A stretch of 64,000 bases of DNA, from contig OY282496.1 of NCBI GenBank assembly GCA_958295605.1, forward strand, positions 24,793,470 to 24,857,469, given 5' to 3'. Source of the DNA: Ajuga chamaepitys. Its lineage: Eukaryota > Streptophyta > Magnoliopsida > Lamiales > Lamiaceae. The notes beneath the pieces are model-generated. The model was given only the letters and a program-made list of their open reading frames with translations, had not been told where the DNA came from and did not search any database. Position 1 is the stretch's first letter. Each line of letters begins with the position of its first letter. The translations under genes and the position numbers were made by a program. Positions 11,401 to 23,700 of this stretch are shown in pieces.

Positions 11401-14400
11401 ACGGATCATTAAGTCTTCTATTGTACCCCAATTAACTTCTCGGATCAACAAGTCTTCCGTTTGACCGAATTCGACTTCACAGATCAACAAGTACCCCCAA
11501 CTTGATCCGTTTGGTTTATCAAGTCACTAACTACGCACAATGTGACTCAATTCGACTTCTGGGATCAGCAAGCACCAACTATTTGACTCTGTTCGACTTC
11601 TCAGATCATTAAGTCTTCTATTTGACCCCAATTGACTTCTCGGATCAACAAGTCTTCCGTTTGACCGAATTCGGCTTCACGGATCAACAAGTACCCCCAA
11701 CTTGATCTGTTTGATTTATCAAGTCACTAACTACGCACAATGTGACTCAATTCGACTTCTGGGATCAACAAGCACCAACTATTTGACTCCGTTCGACTTT
11801 TCGGATCATTAAGTCTTCTATTTGACCCCAATTGACTTCTCGGATCAACAAGTCTTTCGTTTGACCGAATTCGGCTTCACAGATGAACAAGTACCCCCAA
11901 CTTGATTCGTTTGGTTAATCAAGTCACTAACTACGCACAATGTGACTCAATTCGACTTCTGGGATCAGCAAGCACCAACTATTTGACTCCGTTCGACTTC
12001 TCGGATCATTAAGTCTGCTATTTGACCCTAATTGGCTTCTCGGATCAACAAGTCTTCCGTTTGACCGAATTCGGCTTCACGGATCAACAAGTACCCCCAA
12101 CTTGATCCGTTTGGTTAATCAAGTCACTAACTACGCACAATGTGACTCAATTCGACTACTGGGATCAGCAAGCACCAACTATTTGACTCTGTTCGACTTC
12201 TCGGATCATTAAGCCTTCTATTTGACCCCAATTGACTTCTCGGATCAACAAGTCTTCCGTTTGACCGAATTCGGCTTCACGGATCAACAAGTACCCCCAA
12301 CTTGATCCGTTTGGTTTTTCAAGTCACTAACTACGCACAATGTGACTCAATTCGACTTCTGGGATCAGCAAGCACCAACTATTAGACTCCGTTCGACTTC
12401 TCGGATCATTAAGTCTTCTATTTGACCCCAATTGACTTCTCGGATCAACAAGTCTTCCGTTTGACCGAATTCGGCTTCACGGATCAACAAGTACCCCCAA
12501 CTTGATCCGTTTGGTTAATCAAGTCACTAACTACGCACTATGTGACTCAATTCGACTTCTGGGATCAGCAAGCACCAACTATTTGACTCCGTTCGACTTC
12601 TCGGATCATTAAGTCTTCTATTTGACCCCAATTGACTTCTCGGATCAACAAGTCTTCCGTTTGACCGAATTCGGCTTCACGGATCAACAAGTACCCCCAA
12701 CTTGATCCGTTTGGTTTTTCGAGTCACTAACTACGCACAATGTGACTCAATTCGACTTCTGGGATCAACAAGCACCAACTATTTGACTCCAATCGACTTC
12801 ACGGATCATTAAGTCTTCTATTTTACCCCAATTGACTTCTCGGATCAACAAGTCTTCCGTTTGACCGAATTCGGCTTCACGGATCAACAAGTACCCCCAA
12901 CTTGATCTGTTTGATTTATCAAGTCACTAACTACGCACAATGTGACTCAATTCGACTTCTGGGATCAACAAGCACCAACTTTTGACTCCGTTCGACTCCA
13001 CGGATCATTAAGTCTTCTATTGTACCCCAATTGACTTCTCGGATCGACAAGTCTTCCGTTTGACCGAATTCGGCTTCACGGATCAACAAATACCCCCAAC
13101 TTGATCTGTTTGATTTATCAAGTCACTAACTACGCACAATGTGACTCAATTCGACTTCTGGGATCAACAAGCACCAACTATTTGACTCCGTTCAACTTCA
13201 CGGATCATTAAGTCTTCTATTGTACCCCAATTGACTTCTCGGATCAACAAGTCTTCCGTTTGACCGAATTCGACTTCACAGATCAACAAGTACCCCCAAC
13301 TTGATCCGTTTGGTTTATCAAGTCACTAACTACGCACAATGTGACTCAATTCGACTTCTGGGACCAGCAAGCACCAACTATTTGACTCTGTTCGACTTCT
13401 CAGATCATTAAGTCTTCTATTTGACCCCAATTGACTTCTCGGATCAACAAGTCTTCCGTTTGACCGAATTCGGCTTCACGGATCAACAAGTACCCCCAAC
13501 TTGATCTGTTTGATTTATCAAGTCACTAACTACGCACAATGTGACTCAATTCGACTTCTGGGATCAACAAGCACCAACTATTTGACTCCGTTCGACTTTT
13601 CGGATCATTAAGTCTTCTATTTGACCCCAATTGACTTCTCGGATCAACAAGTCTTTCGTTTGACCGAATTCGGCTTCACAGATGAACAAGTACCCCCAAC
13701 TTGATTCGTTTGGTTAATCAAGTCACTAACTACGCACAATGTGACTCAATTCGACTTCTGGGATCAGCAAGCACCAACTATTTGACTCCGTTCGACTTCT
13801 CGGATCATTAAGTCTGCTATTTGACCCTAATTGACTTCTCGGATCAACAAGTCTTCCGTTTGACCGAATTCGGCTTCACGGATCAACAAGTACCCCCAAC
13901 TTGATCCGTTTGGTTAATCAAGTCACTAACTACGCACAATGTGACTCAATTCGACTACTGGGATCAGCAAGCACCAACTATTTGACTCTGTTCGACTTCT
14001 CGGATCATTAAGCCTTCTATTTGACCCCAATTGACTTCTCGGATCAACAAGTCTTCCGTTTGACCGAATTCGGCTTCACGGATCAACAAGTACCCCCAAC
14101 TTGATCCGTTTGGTTTTTCAAGTCACTAACTACGCACAATGTGACTCAATTCGACTTCTGGGATCAGCAAGCACCAACTATTAGACTCCGTTCGACTTCT
14201 CGGATCATTAAGTCTTCTATTTGACCCCAATTGACTTCTCGGATCAACAAGTCTTCCGTTTGACCGAATTCGGCTTCACGGATCAACAAGTACCCCCAAC
14301 TTGATCCGTTTGGTTAATCAAGTCACTAACTACGCACTATGTGACTCAATTCGACTTCTGGGATCAGCAAGCACCAACTATTTGACTCCGTTCGACTTCT

Positions 14401-15408
14401 CGGATCATTAAGTCTTCTATTTGACCCCAATTGACTTCTCGGATCAACAAGTCTTCCGTTTGACCGAATTCGGCTTCACGGATCAACAAGTACCCCCAAC
14501 TTGATCTGTTTGATTTATCAAGTCACTAACTACGCACAATGTGACTCAATTCGACTTCTGGGATCAACAAGCACCAACTTTTGACTCCGTTCGACTCCAC
14601 GGATCATTAAGTCTTCTATTGTACCCCAATTGACTTCTCGGATCGACAAGTCTTCCGTTTGACCGAATTCGGCTTCACGGATCAACAAATACCCCCAACT
14701 TGATCTGTTTGATTTATCAAGTCACTAACTACGCACAATGTGACTCAATTCGACTTCTGGGATCAACAAGCACCAACTATTTGACTCCGTTCGACTTCAC
14801 GGATCATTAAGTCTTCTATTGTACCCCAATTGACTTCTCGGATCAACAAGTCTTCCGTTTGACCGAATTCGACTTCACAGATCAACAAGTACCCCCAACT
14901 TGATCCGTTTGGTTTATCAAGTCACTAACTACGCACAATGTGACTCAATTCGACTTCTGGGATCAGCAAGCACCAACTATTTGACTCTGTTCGACTTCTC
15001 AGATCATTAAGTCTTCTATTTGACCCCAATTGACTTCTCGGATCAACAAGTCTTCCGTTTGACCGAATTCGGCTTCACGGATCAACAAGTACCCCCAACT
15101 TGATCTGTTTGATTTATCAAGTCACTAACTACGCACAATGTGACTCAATTCGACTTCTGGGATCAACAAGCACCAACTATTTGACTCCGTTCGACTTTTC
15201 GGATCATTAAGTCTTCTATTTGACCCCAATTGACTTCTCGGATCAACAAGTCTTTCGTTTGACCGAATTCGGCTTCACAGATGAACAAGTACCCCCAACT
15301 TGATTCGTTTGGTTAATCAAGTCACTAACTACGCACAATGTGACTCAATTCGACCTCTGGGATCAGCAAGCACCAACTATTTGACTCCGTTCGACTTCTC
15401 GGATCATT
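8413..15408 (+). repeat. HOR family A, homogeneous tandem block of four copies
   Basis: Copies lie at 8413-10211, 10212-12010, 12011-13809 and 13810-15408 (1799, 1799, 1799 and 1599 bp). Each is bounded by the AAGTCTGC monomer. The order is AAGTCTGC, AAGCC with GGTTTTTC, GCACTATG, CCAATCGAC, the 199-bp monomer, then GTAC-type monomers and an ACAGATGAAC monomer. Adjacent copies look nearly identical; I noted only single changes, such as ATTGAC to ATTGGC in the second and third copies and GATGCG shared by the first two. The fourth copy has eight monomers: its monomer at 14410 joins the front of the CCAATCGAC-type monomer to the back of the 199-bp type. Confidence 0.88.
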
Positions 15409-18400
15409 AAGTCTGCTATTTGACCCTAATTGACTTCTCGGATCAACAAGTCTTCCGTTTGACCGAATTCGGCTTCACGGATCAACAAGTACCCCCAACT
15501 TGATCCGTTTGGTTAATCAAGTCACTAACTACGCACAATGTGACTCAATTCGACTACTGGGATCAGCAAGCACCAACTATTTGACTCTGTTTGACTTCTC
15601 GGATCATTAAGCCTTCTATTTGACCCCAATTGACTTCTCGGATCAACAAGTCTTCCGTTTGACCGAATTTGGCTTCACGGATCAACAAGTACCCCCAACT
15701 TGATCCGTTTGGTTTTTCAAGTCACTAACTACGCACAATGTGACTCAATTCGACTTCTGGGATCAGCAAGCACCAACTATTAGACTCCGTTCGACTTCTC
15801 GGATCATTAAGTCTTCTATTTGACCCCAATTGACTTCTCGGATCAACAAGTCTTCCGTTTGACCGAATTCGGCTTCACGGATCAACAAGTACCCCCAACT
15901 TGATCCGTTTGGTTAATCAAGTCACTAACTACGCACTATGTGACTCAATTCGACTTCTGGGATCAGCAAGCACCAACTATTTGACTCCGTTCGACTTCTC
16001 GGATCATTAAGTCTTCTATTTGACCCCAATTGACTTCTCGGATCAACAAGTCTTCCGTTTGACCGAATTCGGCTTCACGGATCAACAAGTACCCCCAACT
16101 TGATCCGTTTGGTTTTTCGAGTCACTAACTACGCACAATGTGACTCAATTCGACTTCTGGGATCAACAAGCACCAACTATTTGACTCCGTTCGACTCCAC
16201 GGATCATTAAGTCTTCTATTGTACCCCAATTGACTTCTCGGATCGACAAGTCTTCCGTTTGACCGAATTCGGCTTCACGGATCAACAAATACCCCCAACT
16301 TGATCCGTTTGATTTATCAAGTCACTAACTACGCACAATGTGACTCAATTCGACTTCTGGGATCAACAAGCACCAACTATTTGACTCCGTTCGACTTTTC
16401 GGATCATTAAGTCTTCTATTTGACCCCAATTGACTTCTCGGATCAACAAGTCTTTCGTTTGACCGAATTCGGCTTCACAGATGAACAAGTACCCCCAACT
16501 TGATTCGTTTGGTTAATCAAGTCACTAACTACGCACAATGTGACTCAATTCGACCTCTGGGATCAGCAAGCACCAACTATTTGACTCCGTTCGACTTCTC
16601 GGATCATTAAGTCTGCTATTTGACCCTAATTGACTTCTCGGATCAACAAGTCTTCCGTTTGACCGAATTCGGCTTCACGGATCAACAAGTACCCCCAACT
16701 TGATCCGTTTGGTTAATCAAGTCACTAACTACGCACAATGTGACTCAATTCGACTACTGGGATCAGCAAGCACCAACTATTTGACTCTGTTTGACTTCTC
16801 GGATCATTAAGCCTTCTATTTGACCCCAATTGACTTCTCGGATCAACAAGTCTTCCGTTTGACCGAATTCGGCTTCACGGATCAACAAGTACCCCCAACT
16901 TGATCCGTTTGGTTTTTCAAGTCACTAACTACGCACAATGTGACTCAATTCGACTTCTGGGATCAGCAAGCACCAACTATTAGACTCCGTTCGACTTCTC
17001 GGATCATTAAGTCTTCTATTTGACCCCAATTGACTTCTCGGATCAACAAGTCTTCCGTTTGACCGAATTCGGCTTCACGGATCAACAAGTACCCCCAACT
17101 TGATCCGTTTGGTTAATCAAGTCACTAACTACGCACTATGTGACTCAATTCGACTTCTGGGATCAGCAAGCACCAACTATTTGACTCCGTTCGACTTCTC
17201 GGATCATTAAGTCTTCTATTTGACCCCAATTGACTTCTCGGATCAACAAGTCTTCCGTTTGACCGAATTCGGCTTCACGGATCAACAAGTACCCCCAACT
17301 TGATCTGTTTGATTTATCAAGTCACTAACTACGCACAATGTGACTCAATTCGACTTCTGGGATCAACAAGCACCAACTTTTGACTCCGTTCGACTCCACG
17401 GATCATTAAGTCTTCTATTGTACCCCAATTGACTTCTCGGATCGACAAGTCTTCCGTTTGACCGAATTCGGCTTCACGGATCAACAAATACCCCCAACTT
17501 GATCTGTTTGATTTATCAAGTCACTAACTACGCACAATGTGACTCAATTCGACTTCTGGGATCAACAAGCACCAACTATTTGACTCCGTTCGACTTCACG
17601 GATCATTAAGTCTTCTATTGTACCCCAATTGACTTCTCGGATCAACAAGTCTTCCGTTTGACCGAATTCGACTTCACAGATCAACAAGTACCCCCAACTT
17701 GATCCGTTTGGTTTATCAAGTCACTAACTACGCACAATGTGACTCAATTCGACTTCTGGGATCAGCAAGCACCAACTATTTGACTCTGTTCGACTTCTCA
17801 GATCATTAAGTCTTCTATTTGACCCCAATTGACTTCTCGGATCAACAAGTCTTCCGTTTGACCGAATTCGGCTTCACGGATCAACAAGTACCCCCAACTT
17901 GATCTGTTTGATTTATCAAGTCACTAACTACGCACAATGTGACTCAATTCGACTTCTGGGATCAACAAGCACCAACTATTTGACTCCGTTCGACTTTTCG
18001 GATCATTAAGTCTTCTATTTGACCCCAATTGACTTCTCGGATCAACAAGTCTTTCGTTTGACCGAATTCGGCTTCACAGATGAACAAGTACCCCCAACTT
18101 GATTCGTTTGGTTAATCAAGTCACTAACTACGCACAATGTGACTCAATTCGACCTCTGGGATCAGCAAGCACCAACTATTTGACTCCGTTCGACTTCTCG
18201 GATCATTAAGTCTGCTATTTGACCCTAATTGACTTCTCGGATCAACAAGTCTTCCGTTTGACCGAATTCGGCTTCACGGATCAACAAGTACCCCCAACTT
18301 GATCCGTTTGGTTAATCAAGTCACTAACTACGCACAATGTGACTCAATTCGACTACTGGGATCAGCAAGCACCAACTATTTGACTCTGTTTGACTTCTCG

Positions 18401-20405
18401 GATCATTAAGCCTTCTATTTGACCCCAATTGACTTCTCGGATCAACAAGTCTTCCGTTTGACCGAATTCGGCTTCACGGATCAACAAGTACCCCCAACTT
18501 GATCCGTTTGGTTTTTCAAGTCACTAACTACGCACAATGTGACTCAATTCGACTTCTGGGATCAGCAAGCACCAACTATTAGACTCCGTTCGACTTCTCG
18601 GATCATTAAGTCTTCTATTTGACCCCAATTGACTTCTCGGATCAACAAGTCTTCCGTTTGACCGAATTCGGCTTCACGGATCAACAAGTACCCCCAACTT
18701 GATCCGTTTGGTTAATCAAGTCACTAACTACGCACTATGTGACTCAATTCGACTTCTGGGATCAGCAAGCACCAACTATTTGACTCCGTTCGACTTCTCG
18801 GATCATTAAGTCTTCTATTTGACCCCAATTGACTTCTCGGATCAACAAGTCTTCCGTTTGACCGAATTCGGCTTCACGGATCAACAAGTACCCCCAACTT
18901 GATCCGTTTGGTTTTTCGAGTCACTAACTACGCACAATGTGACTCAATTCGACTTCTGGGATCAACAAGCACCAACTATTTGACTCCAATCGACTTCACG
19001 GATCATTAAGTCTTCTATTTTACCCCAATTGACTTCTCGGATCAACAAGTCTTCCGTTTGACCGAATTCGGCTTCACGGATCAACAAGTACCCCCAACTT
19101 GATCTGTTTGATTTATCAAGTCACTAACTACGCACAATGTGACTCAATTCGACTTCTGGGATCAACAAGCACCAACTTTTGACTCCGTTCGACTCCACGG
19201 ATCATTAAGTCTTCTATTGTACCCCAATTGACTTCTCGGATCGACAAGTCTTCCGTTTGACCGAATTCGGCTTCACGGATCAACAAGTACCCCCAACTTG
19301 ATCTGTTTGATTTATCAAGTCACTAACTACGCACAATGTGACTCAATTCGACTTCTGGGATCAACAAGCACCAACTATTTGACTCCGTTCGACTTCACGG
19401 ATCATTAAGTCTTCTATTGTACCCCAATTGACTTCTCGGATCAACAAGTCTTCCGTTTGACCGAATTCGACTTCACAGATCAACAAGTACCCCCAACTTG
19501 ATCCGTTTGGTTTTTCAAGTCACTAACTACGCACAATGTGACTCAATTCGACTTCTGGGATCAGCAAGCACCAACTATTAGACTCCGTTCGACTTCTCGG
19601 ATCATTAAGTCTTCTATTTGACCCCAATTGACTTCTCGGATCAACAAGTCTTCCGTTTGACCGAATTCGGCTTCACGGATCAACAAGTACCCCCAACTTG
19701 ATCCGTTTGGTTAATCAAGTCACTAACTACGCACTATGTGACTCAATTCGACTTCTGGGATCAGCAAGCACCAACTATTTGACTCCGTTCGACTTCTCGG
19801 ATCATTAAGTCTTCTATTTGACCCCAATTGACTTCTCGGATCAACAAGTCTTCCGTTTGACCGAATTCGGCTTCACGGATCAACAAGTACCCCCAACTTG
19901 ATCCGTTTGGTTTTTCGAGTCACTAACTACGCACAATGTGACTCAATTCGACTTCTGGGATCAACAAGCACCAACTATTTGACTCCAATCGACTTCACGG
20001 ATCATTAAGTCTTCTATTTTACCCCAATTGACTTCTCGGATCAACAAGTCTTCCGTTTGACCGAATTCGGCTTCACGGATCAACAAGTACCCCCAACTTG
20101 ATCTGTTTGATTTATCAAGTCACTAACTACGCACAATGTGACTCAATTCGACTTCTGGGATCAACAAGCACCAACTTTTGACTCCGTTCGACTCCACGGA
20201 TCATTAAGTCTTCTATTGTACCCCAATTGACTTCTCGGATCGACAAGTCTTCCGTTTGACCGAATTCGGCTTCACGGATCAACAAGTACCCCCAACTTGA
20301 TCTGTTTGATTTATCAAGTCACTAACTACGCACAATGTGACTCAATTCGACTTCTGGGATCAACAAGCACCAACTATTTGACTCCGTTCGACTTCACGGA
20401 TCATT
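15409..20405 (+). repeat. HOR family A, rearranged copies (6-, 8- and 5-monomer steps)
   Basis: The AAGTCTGC monomer appears at 15409, 16609 and 18208 (steps of 1200 and 1599 bp). A CGACCTCTGGG variant just upstream of each of these monomers (about 15353, 16553, 18152) ties these copies together as recent relatives. The block 18408-19406 is repeated as 19407-20405 (999 bp, five monomers). The monomer at 19407 is a hybrid: its front half is the GTAC / TTCGACTTCACAGATC type and its back half the GGTTTTTC / ATTAGACTCC type. This is what an unequal exchange inside a monomer would leave. Confidence 0.82.
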
Positions 20406-20727
20406 AAGTCTTCTATTGTACCCCAATTGACTTCTCGGATCAACAAGTCTTCCGTTTGATCGAATTCGACTTCACAGATCAACAAGTACCCCCAACTTGA
20501 TCCGTTTGGTTTATCAAGTCACTAACTACGCACAATGTGACTCAATTCGACTTCTGGGATCAGCAAGCACCAACTATTTGACTCCGTTCGGCTTCACGGA
20601 TCAACAAGTACCCCCAACTTGATCGGTTTGATTTATCAAGTCACTAACTACGCACAATGTGACTCAATTCGACTTCTGGGATCAGCAAGCACCAACTATT
20701 TGACTCCGTTCGACTTCTCGGATCATT
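20406..20727 (+). repeat. 322-bp composite monomer with a 78-bp deletion
   Basis: The copy beginning at 20406 proceeds normally to GACTCCGTTCG in sub-unit 5, ending at 20590. It then continues with GCTTCACGGATC, which belongs to sub-unit 2 of a following monomer. The deletion removes monomer positions 186-200 and 1-63 of the next copy, 78 bp, close to two sub-units. Both flanks carry TTCG followed by a CTTC motif, so exchange between the similar cores of sub-units 5 and 2 is the simplest cause. The downstream portion contains the GATCGG variant also seen near 22423 and 32819. Confidence 0.93.
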
Positions 20728-23700
20728 AAGTCTGCTATTTGACCCTAATTGACTTCTCGGATCAACAAGTCTTCCGTTTGACCGAATTCGGCTTCACGGA
20801 TCAACAAGTACCCCCAACTTGATCCGTTTGGTTAATCAAGTCACTAACTACGCACAATGTGACTCAATTCGACTACTGGGATCAGCAAGCACCAACTATT
20901 TGACTCTGTTCGACTTCTCGGATCATTAAGCCTTCTATTTGACCCCAATTGACTTCTCGGATCAACAAGTCTTCCGTTTGACCGAATTCGGCTTCACGGA
21001 TCAACAAGTACCCCCAACTTGATCCGTTTGGTTTTTCAAGTCACTAACTACGCACAATGTGACTCAATTCGACTTCTGGGATCAGCAAGCACCAACTATT
21101 AGACTCCGTTCGACTTCTCGGATCATTAAGTCTTCTATTTGACCCCAATTGACTTCTCGGATCAACAAGTCTTCCGTTTGACCGAATTCGGCTTCACGGA
21201 TCAACAAGTACCCCCAACTTGATCCGTTTGGTTAATCAAGTCACTAACTACGCACTATGTGACTCAATTCGACTTCTGGGATCAGCAAGCACCAACTATT
21301 TGACTCCGTTCGACTTCTCAGATCATTAAGTCTTCTATTTGACCCCAATTGACTTCTCGGATCAACAAGTCTTCCGTTTGACCGAATTCGGCTTCACGGA
21401 TCAACAAGTACCCCCAACTTGATCCGTTTGGTTTTTCGAGTCACTAACTACGCACAATGTGACTCAATTCGACTTCTGGGATCAACAAGCACCAACTATT
21501 TGACTCCAATCGACTTCACGGATCATTAAGTCTTCTATTTTACCCCAATTGACTTCTCGGATCAACAAGTCTTCCGTTTGACCGAATTCGGCTTCATGGA
21601 TCAACAAGTACCCCCAACTTGATCTGTTTGATTTATCAAGTCACTAACTACGCACAATGTGACTCAATTCGACTTCTGGGATCAACAAGCACCAACTTTT
21701 GACTCCGTTCGACTCCACGGATCATTAAGTCTTCTATTGTACCCCAATTGACTTCTCGGATCGACAAGTCTTCCGTTTGACCGAATTCGGCTTCACGGAT
21801 CAACAAGTACCCCCAACTTGATCTGTTTGGTTTATCAAGTCACTAACTACGCACAATGTGACTCAATTCGACTTCTGGGATCAGCAAGCACCAACTATTT
21901 GACTCCGTTCGACTTCTCGGATCATTAAGTCTGCTATTTGACCCCAATTGACTTCTCGGATCAACAAGTCTTCCGTTTGACCGAATTCGACTTCACGGAT
22001 CAACAAGTACCCCCAACTTGATCCGTTTGGTTTATCAAGTCACTAACTACGCACAATGTGACTCAATTCGACTACTGGGACCAGCAAGCACCAACTATTT
22101 GACTCCGTTCGACTTCACGGATCATTAAGTCTTCTATTGTACCCCAATTGACTTCTCGGATCAACAAGTCTTTCGTTTGACCGAATTCGGCTTCACGGAT
22201 CAACAAGTACCCCCAACTTGATCTGTTTGATTTATTAAGTCACTAACTACGCACAATGTGACTCAATTCGACTTCTGGGATCAACAAGAATCAACTATTT
22301 GACTCCGTTCGACTCCACGGATCATTAAGTCTTCTATTGTACCCCAATTGACTTCTCGGATCAACAAGTCTTCCGTTTGACCGAATTCGGCTTCACGGAT
22401 CAACAAGTACCCCCAACTTGATCGGTTTGATTTATCAAGTCACTAACTACGCACAATGTGACTCAATTCGACTTCTGGGATCAACAAGCACCAACTATTT
22501 GACTCTGTTCGACTTCTCAGATCATTAAGTCTTCTATTTGACCCCAATTGACTTCTCGGATCAACAAGTCTTTCGTTTGACCGAATTCGGCTTCACGGAT
22601 CAACAAGTAAACCCAACTTGATCCGTTTGGATTATCAAGTCACTAACTACGCACAATGTGACTCAATTCGACTTCTGGGATCAGCAAGCACCAACTATTT
22701 GACTCCGTTCGACTTCACGGATCATTAAGTCTTCTATTGTACCCCAATTGACTTCTCGGATCAACAAGTCTTTCGTTTGACCGAATTCGGCTTCACGGAT
22801 CAACAAGTACCCCCAACTTGATCTGTTTGATTTATTAAGTCACTAACTACGCACAATGTGACTCAATTCGACTTCTGGGATCAACAAGCACCAACTATTT
22901 GACTCCGTTCGACTCCACGGATCATTAAGTCTTCTATTGTACCCCAATTGACTTCTCGGATCGACAAGTCTTCCGTTTGATAGAATTCGGCTTCACGGAT
23001 CAACAAATACCCCCAACTTGATCTGTTTGATTTATCAAGTCACTAACTACGCACAATGTGACTCAATTCGACTTCTGGGATCAACAAGCACCAACTATTT
23101 GACTCCGTTCGACTTCACGGATCATTAAGTCTTCTATTGTACCCCAATTGACTTCTCGGATCAACAAGTCTTTCGTTTGACCGAATTCGGCTTCACAGAT
23201 CAACAAGTACCCCCAACTTGATCCGTTTGGTTTATCAAGTCACTAACTACGCACAATGTGACTCAATTCGACTTCTGGGATCAGCAAGCACCAACTATTT
23301 GACTCCGTTCGACTTCTCGGATCATTAAGTCTGCTATTTGACCCTAATTGACTTCTCGGATCAACAAGTCTTCCGTTTGACCGAATTCGGCTTCACGGAT
23401 CAACAAGTACCCCCAACTTGATCCGTTTGGTTAATCAAGTCACTAACTACGCACAATGTGACTCAATTCGACTACTGGGATCAGCAAGCACCAACTATTT
23501 GACTCTGTTCGACTTCTCGGATCATTAAGCCTTCTATTTGACCCCAATTGACTTCTCGGATCAACAAGTCTTCCGTTTGACCGAATTCGGCTTCACGGAT
23601 CAACAAGTACCCCCAACTTGATCCGTTTGGTTTTTCAAGTCACTAACTACGCACAATGTGACTCAATTCGACTTCTGGGATCAGCAAGCACCAACTATTA

